From positions 248,001 to 312,000 of the forward strand of contig CAVOWQ010000010.1 of NCBI GenBank assembly GCA_963700195.1: a stretch of 64,000 nucleotides of DNA. Direction: 5' to 3'. Of the stretch, positions 51,696 to 59,891 are shown piece by piece. A program made the position numbers and the translations under genes. This DNA comes from AP-15 sp963700195. Its GTDB lineage: Bacteria > Pseudomonadota > Alphaproteobacteria > ATCC43930 > CGMCC-115725. The stretch's first letter is position 1. Every line of letters begins with the position of its first letter. The notes under the pieces were generated by a model. The model was given only the letters and a program-made list of their open reading frames with translations, was not told the origin of the DNA and ran no database searches.

Positions 51696-53204
51696 ATGGA
51701 AATACCTGGGAGCGAAGAGCTCGACGTCATCGTCGTCGGGGCCGGCAACGCCGCGACCTGTGCCGCCTTGTCGGCGCGCGAAAACGGCGCCCGGGTGCTG
51801 ATGCTGGAAATCGCCCCCGAGGAAGCGCGCGCCGGCAACTCGGCCTTCACCGGCGGCGCCTTTCGCGTCGTCTATCACGGCGGCGAGGACCTTGCGCGCC
51901 TGATCCCCGACATGAACGAGACCGAACTCAGGGACGTCGATTTCGGCACCTACACCGAGGAGCAGTATTTCGACGATATGGGCCGCCTCACCCAGTACCG
52001 CTGCGACCCCGACATGACCGAAATCCTGATCCGCCGCAGCTTCGAGACCGGGGTGTGGATGCGCGGCAAGGGCGTGCGCTTCCAGCTCGGCCTCGGCCGC
52101 CAGGCGTTCCGGGTCGACGGCAAGTTCAAATTCTGGGGCGGGCTCGCCTGCCATATCTGGGGCGGCGGCAAGGAATTGATGAAGGCCCTGCACGCAAGAG
52201 CCGCGCGCGACGGGATCACGGTGCTCTACGAGACCCCGGCGATCCGCCTGTTGCAGGGCGACCGCGGCGTCGAGGGTGTGCGCGTGCGCCATCAGGGCCG
52301 CCTCCATGACCTGCGCGCCAAAGCGGTGATCCTCGCCTGCGGCGGGTTCGAGGCCAATGCCGAGATGCGGGCGCGCTATCTCGGGCCCAACTGGGACCTC
52401 GCCAAGGTGCGCGGCACGCGGTTCAACACCGGCCAAGGATTGAAGATGGCGCTCGATCTCGGCGCCGCGGTCGCCGGACACTGGTCGGGGGCGCACGCCG
52501 TCGCCTGGGATCTGAACGCCCCGCCCTTTGGCGACCTCGATGTCGGCGACCGCTTCCAGAAGCACAACTACCCGTTCGGCATCGTCGTCAACGCCACGGG
52601 CGAGCGCTTTCTCGACGAGGGGCTCGATTTCCACAGCTACACCTACGCCAAATACGGCGGCGAGATCCTGAACCAACCCGGCATGTTCGCCTGGCAGATC
52701 TTCGATCAGAAGGTCGTCCACCTCTTGCGCGAGGAATACCGCATCCCCCGCATCACCAAGGAAAAGGCCGACAGTTTCGAGACCCTGGCCGAGCGGCTCG
52801 AAGGCGTCGACCCGCGCAGCTTTCTGGAGACTGTGCGGGCCTTCAATGCCGCGCCTCGGCCCGAGGTGCCCTTCAACCCCAATATCCGCGATGGCCTCTC
52901 GACGAGCGGCCTTCCGATCGACAAGACCAACTGGGCCCAGCGCCTCGACCAGCCGCCCTACGAGGCCTACGCCGTGACGACCGGCATCACCTTCACTTTC
53001 GGCGGCCTCAAGATCACCGGCAACGCCGAGGTCGAGGACACCACCGGCCGCCCGATCCCCGGCCTCTACGCCGCCGGCGAAATCGTCGGCGGCCTCTTCT
53101 ACCACAACTACGCCAGCGGCACGGGCCTGATGTCCGGCGCCGTCTTCGGCCGCATCGCAGGGAGGAGTGCCGCGGGCCGCGCGAACGGAGTGAGAGAGGG
53201 ATGA
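51696..53204 (+). CDS. FAD-dependent dehydrogenase, tricarballylate dehydrogenase (TcuA)-like
   Basis: 502-residue flavoprotein of the succinate dehydrogenase/fumarate reductase superfamily. N-terminal FAD site VIVVGAGNAATCAALSARENG, then ARAGNSAFTGGAFRVVYHG, GVRFQLGLGRQAFRVDG, AVILACGGFEANAEM, and C-terminal TFGGLKITGNAEVEDTTGRPIPGLYAAGEIVGGLFYHNYASGTGLM, closely the TcuA pattern. In Salmonella TcuA oxidises tricarballylate to cis-aconitate; substrate here is inferred only. Beside a PrpD-like gene it fits a tricarboxylate-type pathway. Confidence 0.88.
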   Translation: MEIPGSEELDVIVVGAGNAATCAALSARENGARVLMLEIAPEEARAGNSAFTGGAFRVVYHGGEDLARLIPDMNETELRDVDFGTYTEEQYFDDMGRLTQYRCDPDMTEILIRRSFETGVWMRGKGVRFQLGLGRQAFRVDGKFKFWGGLACHIWGGGKELMKALHARAARDGITVLYETPAIRLLQGDRGVEGVRVRHQGRLHDLRAKAVILACGGFEANAEMRARYLGPNWDLAKVRGTRFNTGQGLKMALDLGAAVAGHWSGAHAVAWDLNAPPFGDLDVGDRFQKHNYPFGIVVNATGERFLDEGLDFHSYTYAKYGGEILNQPGMFAWQIFDQKVVHLLREEYRIPRITKEKADSFETLAERLEGVDPRSFLETVRAFNAAPRPEVPFNPNIRDGLSTSGLPIDKTNWAQRLDQPPYEAYAVTTGITFTFGGLKITGNAEVEDTTGRPIPGLYAAGEIVGGLFYHNYASGTGLMSGAVFGRIAGRSAAGRANGVREG

Positions 53205-53471
53205 CCGCACTAGGGTCAATCACTAGCCACTAACCGCCCCGTTGCCGCACTGGCAGCAGATCAAAGGGTTGAAGGGATCCGCAGCCAATGGCTAGGGCCG
53301 GACACGGCAACGCCAAGCTCAACCGCGAGCTATCCCTCACTATACGTCGCGATAGCAACCTGCAGCTACCGAACACCAGGACACTGTCCGTGGGCAGGAT
53401 GGGCCGATTGGCCGAGAGCGCACGATGCCTTATTATGATATCTCAACGCCTAAGATAGGCAGACAGGCACG

Positions 53472-53999
53472 ATGATCGATCTACACGGCAAAGCGGTTCG
53501 GCTGTTGGTGTCCGTCATCACCGGGTTGGCGGTATGCGGTGCGCTGGCCGGGAATGCTGCAGCGAACACAGTGATCGATCTCACCTATGATTCGATCATG
53601 GATATGGTGCGGCCGGAAGTTCACCCCGGCATCGCCGTGCACCACAACCTGCAGATAACGGTATCCGGGGGCGGCAATCTTTCCGAGGGCCGCAACCGCA
53701 GCGCCGGTCCGTACCAGGATCGAAATGCAATGATGCAGGTGCTGAGCAGCTCCGGTGACGACGCGGCATATGCGTCTTGGCGGACGGCGCCGGACGGCCG
53801 GCTTGTGCGCGTCCAGAATGATCCACAAAGCACGCGCACGATGACCGTGACTTTGTTGCCGGGCAATACGTGCCGCCTCGAGGTCGCCGACCAGCTGAAG
53901 CCCGGTTTCAGCGAATATGCGTTCCTGCGCATCTCTACCCACACGATCGGGTATTTCTCGACCTATCGCGTCACCCGCACTTCCTGCACGATCCATTGA
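53472..53999 (+). CDS. hypothetical secreted protein
   Basis: 175 residues; family not recognised. A Sec signal peptide covers about residues 1-32 (AVRLLVSVITGLAVCGALAGNAAA with an ANA/ANT cleavage region). The mature part has NRSAGPYQDRNAMMQ, GRLVRVQNDPQSTRTMTVTLLPGNTCRLEV and a Cys near each end (CRLEV, SCTIH) that could form a disulfide. It stands alone. Confidence 0.65.
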   Translation: MIDLHGKAVRLLVSVITGLAVCGALAGNAAANTVIDLTYDSIMDMVRPEVHPGIAVHHNLQITVSGGGNLSEGRNRSAGPYQDRNAMMQVLSSSGDDAAYASWRTAPDGRLVRVQNDPQSTRTMTVTLLPGNTCRLEVADQLKPGFSEYAFLRISTHTIGYFSTYRVTRTSCTIH

Positions 54000-54234
54000 C
54001 CGCCAGTCGTTCCAGGCGGCCAAACCACCGCTGCGAGATACGGAGCAAAGGTGCACGTTGTGCACCATTGCGTCTCGGTCGGATGAGGTCGATTTCGCCG
54101 GCTCGTCTGAGGCCGCAGTGCAGTAGAATTTTTTGCGAAGCCAGATTGCTCGGGTCGGTGTAGGCGCGGATAGTTTCCACGCCGAGGGTCCGCAGCCCGT
54201 AATCGATCACGGCACCGGGCGCCTCGGCGAGAGG
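53971..54234 (-). pseudogene. GNAT acetyltransferase C-terminal fragment
   Basis: The readable peptide AEAPGAVIDYGLRTLGVETIRAYTDPSNLASQKILLHCGLRRAGEI is the last part of a GCN5-related acetyltransferase (the alpha-helix with LASQKILLHCGL is the acetyl-CoA-binding end). No N-terminal half is present: upstream in the same frame is the stop of the ketopantoate-reductase-like gene. It is a truncated relic whose first residues are continuous with that stop. Confidence 0.6.
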
Positions 54235-55304
54235 TCAGGCAGCGGCTTTTCGATTGGCGGCCAGCCGGGCGTCCACGAGAGCGACCGTTTGATCCACGAC
54301 CGCATTGCGCATGCCGTATTGCGCGCCGATCAGCTGCACGAGCCGGTCCGTCCGCTCGATATTGGGGGCGCCGTTGTTGAGGGCCCGGGCGGCCGAGGAC
54401 GGCCGTACCAGGTCGTTTGCGGCGGCAGCGTATTTCTCGAATGGCACCAAATCGTCAGGCGATGCGCCGAGCCGCTCGCATACGCCGCTCACCCAGTTAT
54501 AGACCGACCTCGACGTGCTCAAGTCGTTGTGCACGGCGTCCTTGATGTCGATCGCGCCATCCTTTGTGACGCAGCGGTAGTTGCCGGTCAGCAGCATCGC
54601 CCATTTGGCGAGCGGCACGAAGATCGAAGTCGTGGACCTTCAACTTGACCGGCAGCTGGATCGGCCCGTCACCCGGATCGTACCGCGCGGCCTCGATGTT
54701 GGCCTCCATCTCGCGCAAGATCGCGGTGGATTTGTCGGAGTCGAACCGGGCCACCTTGAAATTGGTCGGCAAGGTGACCTGAAGGACGTTGATCTTCTCG
54801 CCGGGCGGCCGGATGGCCTGCGGGTCCGGGCTGCACAAGGTCAGGTGGCCGGGCTCGAAATTGTCCCAGACGCCGGCATCGGTAAAGGCGGGTTTGAGCG
54901 CGTCGGTCTTCAGCCCGGCGATGCGCTTCAGATAAGGCAAGGGCGGCATGTTCATGATCGACATGCACGGCACGCGCGACGTCGCCACCGCGTCGAGCAA
55001 TTCGCGAACCCCGGGGGAGCGGTATTGCGGCTCCTGCATCGCCAAAGCGACGAGATCGTAGTCCCTCGGGTTGACATCGCCGGGGCCAGCTGCGGCGAGC
55101 TTGCCCGGCAATTTCCGCGAAGTCGAGCTCGATCGGCTCCCTTCTGCCTCTGACCGGCAGCCGGATTTGGGCCCCCTCTTTGTTGAACGCCTCCACTTCC
55201 GCCGGAAGGCACACCATCGTTATCTTGTGGCCGCCGAACAGCAGCTTTGTTGCCAGCAGTGAGCCGTAAGAAGCTCCCAAGATCAGGACATTGTAATTCG
55301 TCAT
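54235..55304 (-). pseudogene. ketopantoate reductase-like protein, two frameshifts
   Basis: About 356 residues of the ApbA/PanE (2-dehydropantoate 2-reductase) fold in three frames. MTNYNVLILGASYGSLLATKLLFGGHKITMV holds the Rossmann site; then LPGKLAAAGPGDVNPRDYDLVALAMQEPQYRSPGVRELLDAV, SIMNMPPLPYLKRI; then PLAKWAMLLTGNYRCVTKDG and NAVVDQTVALVDARLAANR. The two shifts are each one extra T in GACTTCG where GACTCG restores the frame (about 55110 and 54620). Substrate unknown; members in catabolic clusters are often not PanE. Confidence 0.8.
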
Positions 55305-55338
55305 ACCGCCATTTCCTCCCGAAGGCCTGGTTGATCTC

Positions 55339-56241
55339 CTAGCCCGACGATGCCGGATGCCGGCCCTCCGGGCAAGCCTCGTCCGCGAGGACCGCGGCCA
55401 GGCCAGCGCGGTAGTCCGGGTATAGCAAGCTCACACCGAGCTCGCTCTTGATCAGCCGGTTCGACACCCGCTTGTTGTCGTCGTAGAAGCTGCGCGCCAT
55501 CGGCGAGAGCCCGGCGGCTTCGAGCGGCACGAGCGGCGGCGCCGCCATGCCCAGCAAGGCGGCGGCGTGCGCGACGACGGCCTCGGGTGCCGCTGGATCG
55601 TCGTCGCAGACATTATAGAGGGCCCCGGGCCGCGGCTGGCTTATCGAGGCAGCGAGCAAACGCACCAGATCCTCGACGTGGATACGGGAGAATACCTGAC
55701 CCGGTTTGTCGATCCGTTTCGCCGTTCCGGCGCGCAGAGCCTCGAACGGGCTGCGGCCGGGGCCGTAAATGCCGGCGAGGCGGAAGATATGCACCGGCAC
55801 TCCGCGGCGCTGCCAGAGGTCGAGCCAGCCTGCCTCGGCGGCGACCCGCCGGCGGCCGCGCTCCCCGCTCGGCGACAAATCGGCGGTCTCGTCCACCCAG
55901 CCGCCGCCGCGGTCGCCGTACACACCAGTCGTCGAAAGATAGCCGAGCCAACGGAGGCCCCTAATCCCGGCGATGTCCTCGCCATGCCTTGTCAGCACGG
56001 GGTCACCAGCGGCATCGGGAGGAACCGACATGAGAAGATGCGTGATCCCGTCCAACGCTTCCCCCGGCAACGGGTGATCGCCGTCGAAGACTTTGGCGGG
56101 AAACCCGGCCGCGCTCAGCGCCGAAGCCTTGTCGGCGGCTCGGCAGGTGCCACCGACGGTCCAGCCCTCGGCGGCGAGCCGGCGCGCGAGCACCCGCGCG
56201 GTGTAGCCGAAACCGAAACAGAAAAGATGCGGGCCCGTCAT
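55339..56241 (-). CDS. NAD-dependent epimerase/SDR-like protein (YeeZ type)
   Basis: 300-residue extended-SDR-like protein. HLFCFGFGYTARVLARRLAAEGW is the nucleotide site in the FGxGYxA form of the YeeZ group. LGYLSTTGVYGDRGGGWVDE carries the Thr-x-x-Tyr region, and LAGIYGPGRSPFEALRAG, FSRIHVEDLVRLLAASI and ALYNVCDDDPAAPEAVV follow. The Lys of the SDR YxxxK is not visible at the usual place, as in the atypical subgroup. It overlaps the MFS gene stop by four bases (ATGA). Confidence 0.82.
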   Translation of the reverse strand: MTGPHLFCFGFGYTARVLARRLAAEGWTVGGTCRAADKASALSAAGFPAKVFDGDHPLPGEALDGITHLLMSVPPDAAGDPVLTRHGEDIAGIRGLRWLGYLSTTGVYGDRGGGWVDETADLSPSGERGRRRVAAEAGWLDLWQRRGVPVHIFRLAGIYGPGRSPFEALRAGTAKRIDKPGQVFSRIHVEDLVRLLAASISQPRPGALYNVCDDDPAAPEAVVAHAAALLGMAAPPLVPLEAAGLSPMARSFYDDNKRVSNRLIKSELGVSLLYPDYRAGLAAVLADEACPEGRHPASSG

Positions 56242-57428
56242 GACGGGGTCCCGGCCGCTGCCGGCCCGGTGTTATCCGACATTACGACTGGGTCGGCTTC
56301 GAGCGTTTCGGCGATGCGCCTTTGCTTGAACCGGGCCCACACCCAAAAGCCGCATGAGACGAGCGCGCCCACAGCGAGCGGCAGGCGCAGGCCGAAACGC
56401 ACGCTGAGCGAGCCCATCAGAACCGCTCCCACCGCCGGGCCGGCGCGGAAGATCATCCCGTAGAGCGCCATGATCCGGCCGCGCATCCGAATGTCGACCG
56501 CAGCCTGGATCAAGGTCTGCGCGCCGACCCCGGTGATCGTCATCGCGGCGCCCGCGACGAAGACGCAGGGAAGCGCGAGGTAGAACTGGTTCGTCAGAGT
56601 AAAGGTGAGGATCGCCAGCGAAATGATCAAAGTGTTGCCGAGCACGAGTTGGGTCAATCCGGTGATAGCGGGGCGCAGGAGCATCCAGCCGGCACCAAAG
56701 ATCGCGCCGAGCCCAACCGTCGAGGTCAAGGTTGCCAGACCCTCCGGCCCGCGCCCAAAGACGCCGTCGGCAAACCCAGGAAACAGCTCGACAAAGCCGC
56801 GCGTCCCGACCGTCGTGACCGTGAACAGCAGCAGCATCGGCGCGATGCCGGGGTGACGGCTGGCATAGCCATACGCTTCGGCCGAGGCCTTGAGGACACT
56901 CTGGGTCGCGGCGACGGGCAAAGCGGGGATGCCGCGCAAATTGGCCATCGCCACGAGAAACACGATGTAGGTCGCGGCATTGACCGCGAAGGCGGCGCCG
57001 ACGCTGACCTTGGCGATGACGATGCCGGCGACCGCCGGCCCGAGAAAGCGCGCCGAATTGAAGATGATCGCATTGATGGCCAGCGCCGAGGGCAACGCCG
57101 CGCGATCGACCAGGGTCGGGATCAACGCCAGGCGCGAGGGCTGCGCCACCGCGTTGAAGACGCCGAGCAGCAATGTCAGCGCGAACAACAGCTCGATCGT
57201 GATAGCGCCGGTGTAGACGAGAACCGCGAGCAGGGTTGCCTCGATGGTGCCGGCGATCTGCGTTACCCGGATGATGCCGACACGGTCGCGACGGTCGGCG
57301 AGAGCGCCGGCGAGCGGGCTCAAAAACACCACCGGAAAGAATTCGGCCATCGAGATGATGCCGAGCCAGGCGCCGGAATGGGTCAGGGTCCACGCCAGCC
57401 AGCCGACCGCGACGCGTTGCATCCACAC
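56238..57428 (-). CDS. MFS transporter (DHA3-like)
   Basis: At least 396 residues with about 11-12 hydrophobic segments. WMQRVAVGWLAWTLTHSGAWLGIISMAEFFPVVFLSPLAGALADRRDRVGIIR is the DHA3/enterobactin-exporter start, and LFALTLLLGVFNAVAQPSRLALIPTLV, RMRGRIMALYGMIFRAGPAVGAVLMG follow. The first normal start codon is GTG 57428, but the open frame upstream reads SVVQAFTHRNYRIYASGNAVSLIGV, clearly part of the protein, back to the ymdB stop at 57561. So the true start uses a rare codon or is hidden by a base error. Confidence 0.85.
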   Translation of the reverse strand: MWMQRVAVGWLAWTLTHSGAWLGIISMAEFFPVVFLSPLAGALADRRDRVGIIRVTQIAGTIEATLLAVLVYTGAITIELLFALTLLLGVFNAVAQPSRLALIPTLVDRAALPSALAINAIIFNSARFLGPAVAGIVIAKVSVGAAFAVNAATYIVFLVAMANLRGIPALPVAATQSVLKASAEAYGYASRHPGIAPMLLLFTVTTVGTRGFVELFPGFADGVFGRGPEGLATLTSTVGLGAIFGAGWMLLRPAITGLTQLVLGNTLIISLAILTFTLTNQFYLALPCVFVAGAAMTITGVGAQTLIQAAVDIRMRGRIMALYGMIFRAGPAVGAVLMGSLSVRFGLRLPLAVGALVSCGFWVWARFKQRRIAETLEADPVVMSDNTGPAAAGTPS

Positions 57429-57560
57429 CCCGATCAGCGAAACGGCGTTTCCGCTCGCATAGATGCGGTAATTCCTGTGGGTAAAGGCCTGGACGACACT
57501 GCCCAGTCCAGCGGGAAAAAGGCGATCGCGGAGGGGCGACAGGGCCGGCAGATCGAATTC

Positions 57561-58373
57561 TCAGCGCTGAGGCAGATGCCGAGCGAGACGGCCGCCGATG
57601 CGGATCGGCTCGACCGACAGAGCCAGACCGGTTTTGTCGTCGGTTTCGAGCAGGATGCCGCACAACGTCGCTTCGCCCTCGGCGACTTGCGCGCGCTCGC
57701 CCGGCATTTTGGTGACGAATTTGAGAACCGCCGGGCCTTTTTGCATGCCGATCACGAAATCGTAATCGCCGCACATTCCGGCATCGGTCTGGTAGGCGGT
57801 GCCGCCCGGAAAGATCTGGTGGTCGGCGGTCGGCACGTGGCAGTGCGACCCGAAGACGGCCGAGACGCGGCCATCGGCAAAATGACCGAGCGCCATCTTC
57901 TCGCTGGACGCCTCGGCGTGAAAATCGACGAGGATCGCCGTGGCGTCGACGCCGAGCCGATATTCAGCCAGAAGCTCTTCGAGGCGGGCGAAGGGATCAT
58001 CGAGCGCATCCATGAACAGCCGGCCCATCAAGTTGACGACGAGGACGCTCTGCCCTCCGACTGGATGAAGCCGCCATCCGGCACCGGGAGTTCCTTTCGG
58101 GAAGTTCGCCGGGCGGAGAACCCGCGGATCGCGGTCGAGATATGGGATGATCTCACGTTGGTCCCAGACGTGATTGCCGGTGGTCAATACATCGACTTCG
58201 GAATCGTAAAATTCGCCGCACAGGCGTTCGGTCAGGCCGCGGCCTGCGGCCGCGTTCTCCGCATTGACGACGACGAGGTCGAGGGCGAACTGACGGCGCA
58301 GGGCCGGCACGTGCGTTTTGACCGCATCCCGGCCGGAACGGCCGACGACGTCTCCACAAAACAGGATGTTCAC
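57561..58373 (-). CDS. ymdB: YmdB-family metallophosphoesterase
   Basis: 270-residue two-metal phosphoesterase (TIGR00282), active on 2',3'-cyclic nucleotides in Bacillus YmdB. Metal motifs are MNILFCGDVVGRSGRDAV, VVVNAENAAAGRGLTE, LTTGNHVWDQREI, LVDFHAEASSEKMALGHF, and GSHCHVPTADHQIFPGGTAYQTDAGMCGDYDFVIG. In alphaproteobacteria it usually follows zapA, 6S RNA and a 5-formyltetrahydrofolate cyclo-ligase gene; the last is missing here. The MFS gene reads on in the same frame after its stop. Confidence 0.92.
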   Translation of the reverse strand: MNILFCGDVVGRSGRDAVKTHVPALRRQFALDLVVVNAENAAAGRGLTERLCGEFYDSEVDVLTTGNHVWDQREIIPYLDRDPRVLRPANFPKGTPGAGWRLHPVGGQSVLVVNLMGRLFMDALDDPFARLEELLAEYRLGVDATAILVDFHAEASSEKMALGHFADGRVSAVFGSHCHVPTADHQIFPGGTAYQTDAGMCGDYDFVIGMQKGPAVLKFVTKMPGERAQVAEGEATLCGILLETDDKTGLALSVEPIRIGGRLARHLPQR

Positions 58374-58409
58374 GCGGCCCCCAGGGCGGGAGATGGCTTG
58401 CGAAGTGGA

Positions 58410-58570
58410 GCCGGTTCAGCCGTCGGCGTGCAACTCCTCCGTGGCCCGCCGTAGCAGGTGGGTGACCATGTGTCGAAGCCACGACTTCGACAGGGACGGC
58501 CCCCAAGAGGTAGGTATCGGCCCCGGGGCAACATGCGGCCTAACGCACCGTCCAGCCCCACTCCGCAACG
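58410..58570 (-). ncRNA. ssrS: 6S RNA
   Basis: No protein frame covers this stretch between zapA and ymdB, the standard position of 6S RNA in alphaproteobacteria. Read on the minus strand it starts GTGGGGCTGGACGGTGCG and ends CGGGCCAC, closing a terminal stem. Between them are GCCGATACCTACCTCTTGG and the central bubble flanks typical of the RNA. 6S RNA binds sigma-70 holoenzyme in stationary phase. Ends are approximate; identification rests on position, closing stem and motif resemblance. Confidence 0.72.
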
Positions 58571-58576
58571 GGGAAG

Positions 58577-58882
58577 CTAGGGTGTTTGCAACCCCGCCGC
58601 AATAGGGGTGACCCGCCTTGCCGTTTCGTCTCTTTCATTTGACGCGTTTTCGGCGCGGCTGCGCTCGCGTTCCAGCGCGTCGTTCGCGTCCGAGAGCTCG
58701 TCGGCAATGACCAGCGCGGCGAGCAGCAACAGCCGGGCCTCTCCGACCTGACCGACGCTTCCGACGAATTCGGCAACCTTCGCGTCGACATATTGCGCAA
58801 GGCGCCTGATACGGGTCTCCTGCCCATCATCGCAGCTGATCGCATAGGAGCGGCCGTTCACCGGCACACTGACCTGGCCCAT
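58577..58882 (-). CDS. zapA: cell division protein ZapA
   Basis: 101 residues. VSVPVNGRSYAISCDDGQETRIRRLAQYVDAKV is the ZapA N-terminal domain, and the long helix LLLLAALVIADELSDANDALERERSRAEN forms the coiled-coil tetramer that bundles FtsZ. It lies upstream of the 6S RNA and ymdB in the same direction, the conserved order. Confidence 0.9.
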   Translation of the reverse strand: MGQVSVPVNGRSYAISCDDGQETRIRRLAQYVDAKVAEFVGSVGQVGEARLLLLAALVIADELSDANDALERERSRAENASNERDETARRVTPIAAGLQTP

Positions 58883-58919
58883 ACCCGTCCCCCAGAGCGC
58901 CCGTTAGAGACCGCTGAGA

Positions 58920-59880
58920 TCAGTGGACTTTCTCGAATTTGCGGAAGCAGCGCAAATTTTCGGGCCTCGGCTCGCCAGGGAAGGCTCCCGGCCACAAGGT
59001 CCACGCGACCTCGCCGACATAGAGGTCGCCGCGGGAAATCGGCGCACATGCCGTGCGGGCCGATGAACCCGGTCGGCGCCAGGCTCGCATGCGGATCGCC
59101 AAACCGGCTCAGCAATTTGCCCTGGTGATCGACGATGCTGACCCTGGGACCGAGGTTCGGGCTCTTCAAATTGACCGCCATCGACGGCCCGAGCTCGCCG
59201 ATATAGCAGACCGGGTGGCGGGTATAGTCCATGTAGAGGCCGCAGGGGCGGTGCAAATTGTTCCACTGCGTCTCGTATTTGCCGTTGCCGTCGAACACCT
59301 GGACGCGGTGGTTCTCGCGGTCGGCGACATAGACCCAGCCGTCCGCATCGGTGCAGATGTTGTGCACGATGTTGAACTCGCCCTCGCCGGTGCCGGGTTC
59401 GCCCCACGACGTCAGCAATTTGCCGTCCGGCGAATATTTGTGCACCTTGGCATTGCCATAGCCGTCGGAAACATAAATCTCGCCTTTTGGGGAGAGGGCG
59501 GTGTGGGTACAGCGGTGGAACGGCTCGCCGCTCATATAGGGGGCCGGCTTGCCGGGAACGCCGATCTCCAAGAGCAATTTGCCGTCGAGCGAGCATTTGC
59601 GCACGAAATGGCCGCCATCGTCGGTCAGGTAGATCGAATCGTCCGGCCCCATATGAACGCCATGCGCCCGCGGGTATTGGCCCTCGCCCCAGGACCGCAG
59701 AAAGTTTCCGTCGCGGTCGAACACCATGACCGGATGCTCGCCGCGATTGAATGCATAGACATTGTCCTTGTTGTCGACGCCGACCGCGGCGACCTCCTTG
59801 AAGGACCAGCCGTCCGGCAGCTTCGCCCAGTTCTCGACAATGCGGTACTTGAAGTCTCCGGTGCCGACGATCTCTGCCAT
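58920..59880 (-). pseudogene. NHL-repeat protein (copy 2), frameshifted near the end
   Basis: About 320 residues, very like its tandem partner. Beta-propeller NHL repeats: MVFDRDGNFLRSWGEGQYPRAHGVHMGPDDSIYLTDDGGHFVRK, EIYVSDGYGNAKVHKYSPDGKLLTSWG, WVYVADRENHRVQVFDGNGKYETQW. Proteins with this layout are often annotated as peptidyl-alpha-hydroxyglycine amidating lyase-like. After GPHGMCAD one extra base (near 59038) shifts the frame; the restored tail is RGDLYVGEVAWTLWPGAF...FEKVH to 58920. It follows copy 1 by 11 bases. Confidence 0.85.
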
Positions 59881-59891
59881 TCGAGTTCTCC

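Noticed and set aside
56649..58454. 601-codon open frame on the plus strand
   Set aside because: Antisense to the MFS transporter, ymdB and 6S RNA; no protein-like segments.
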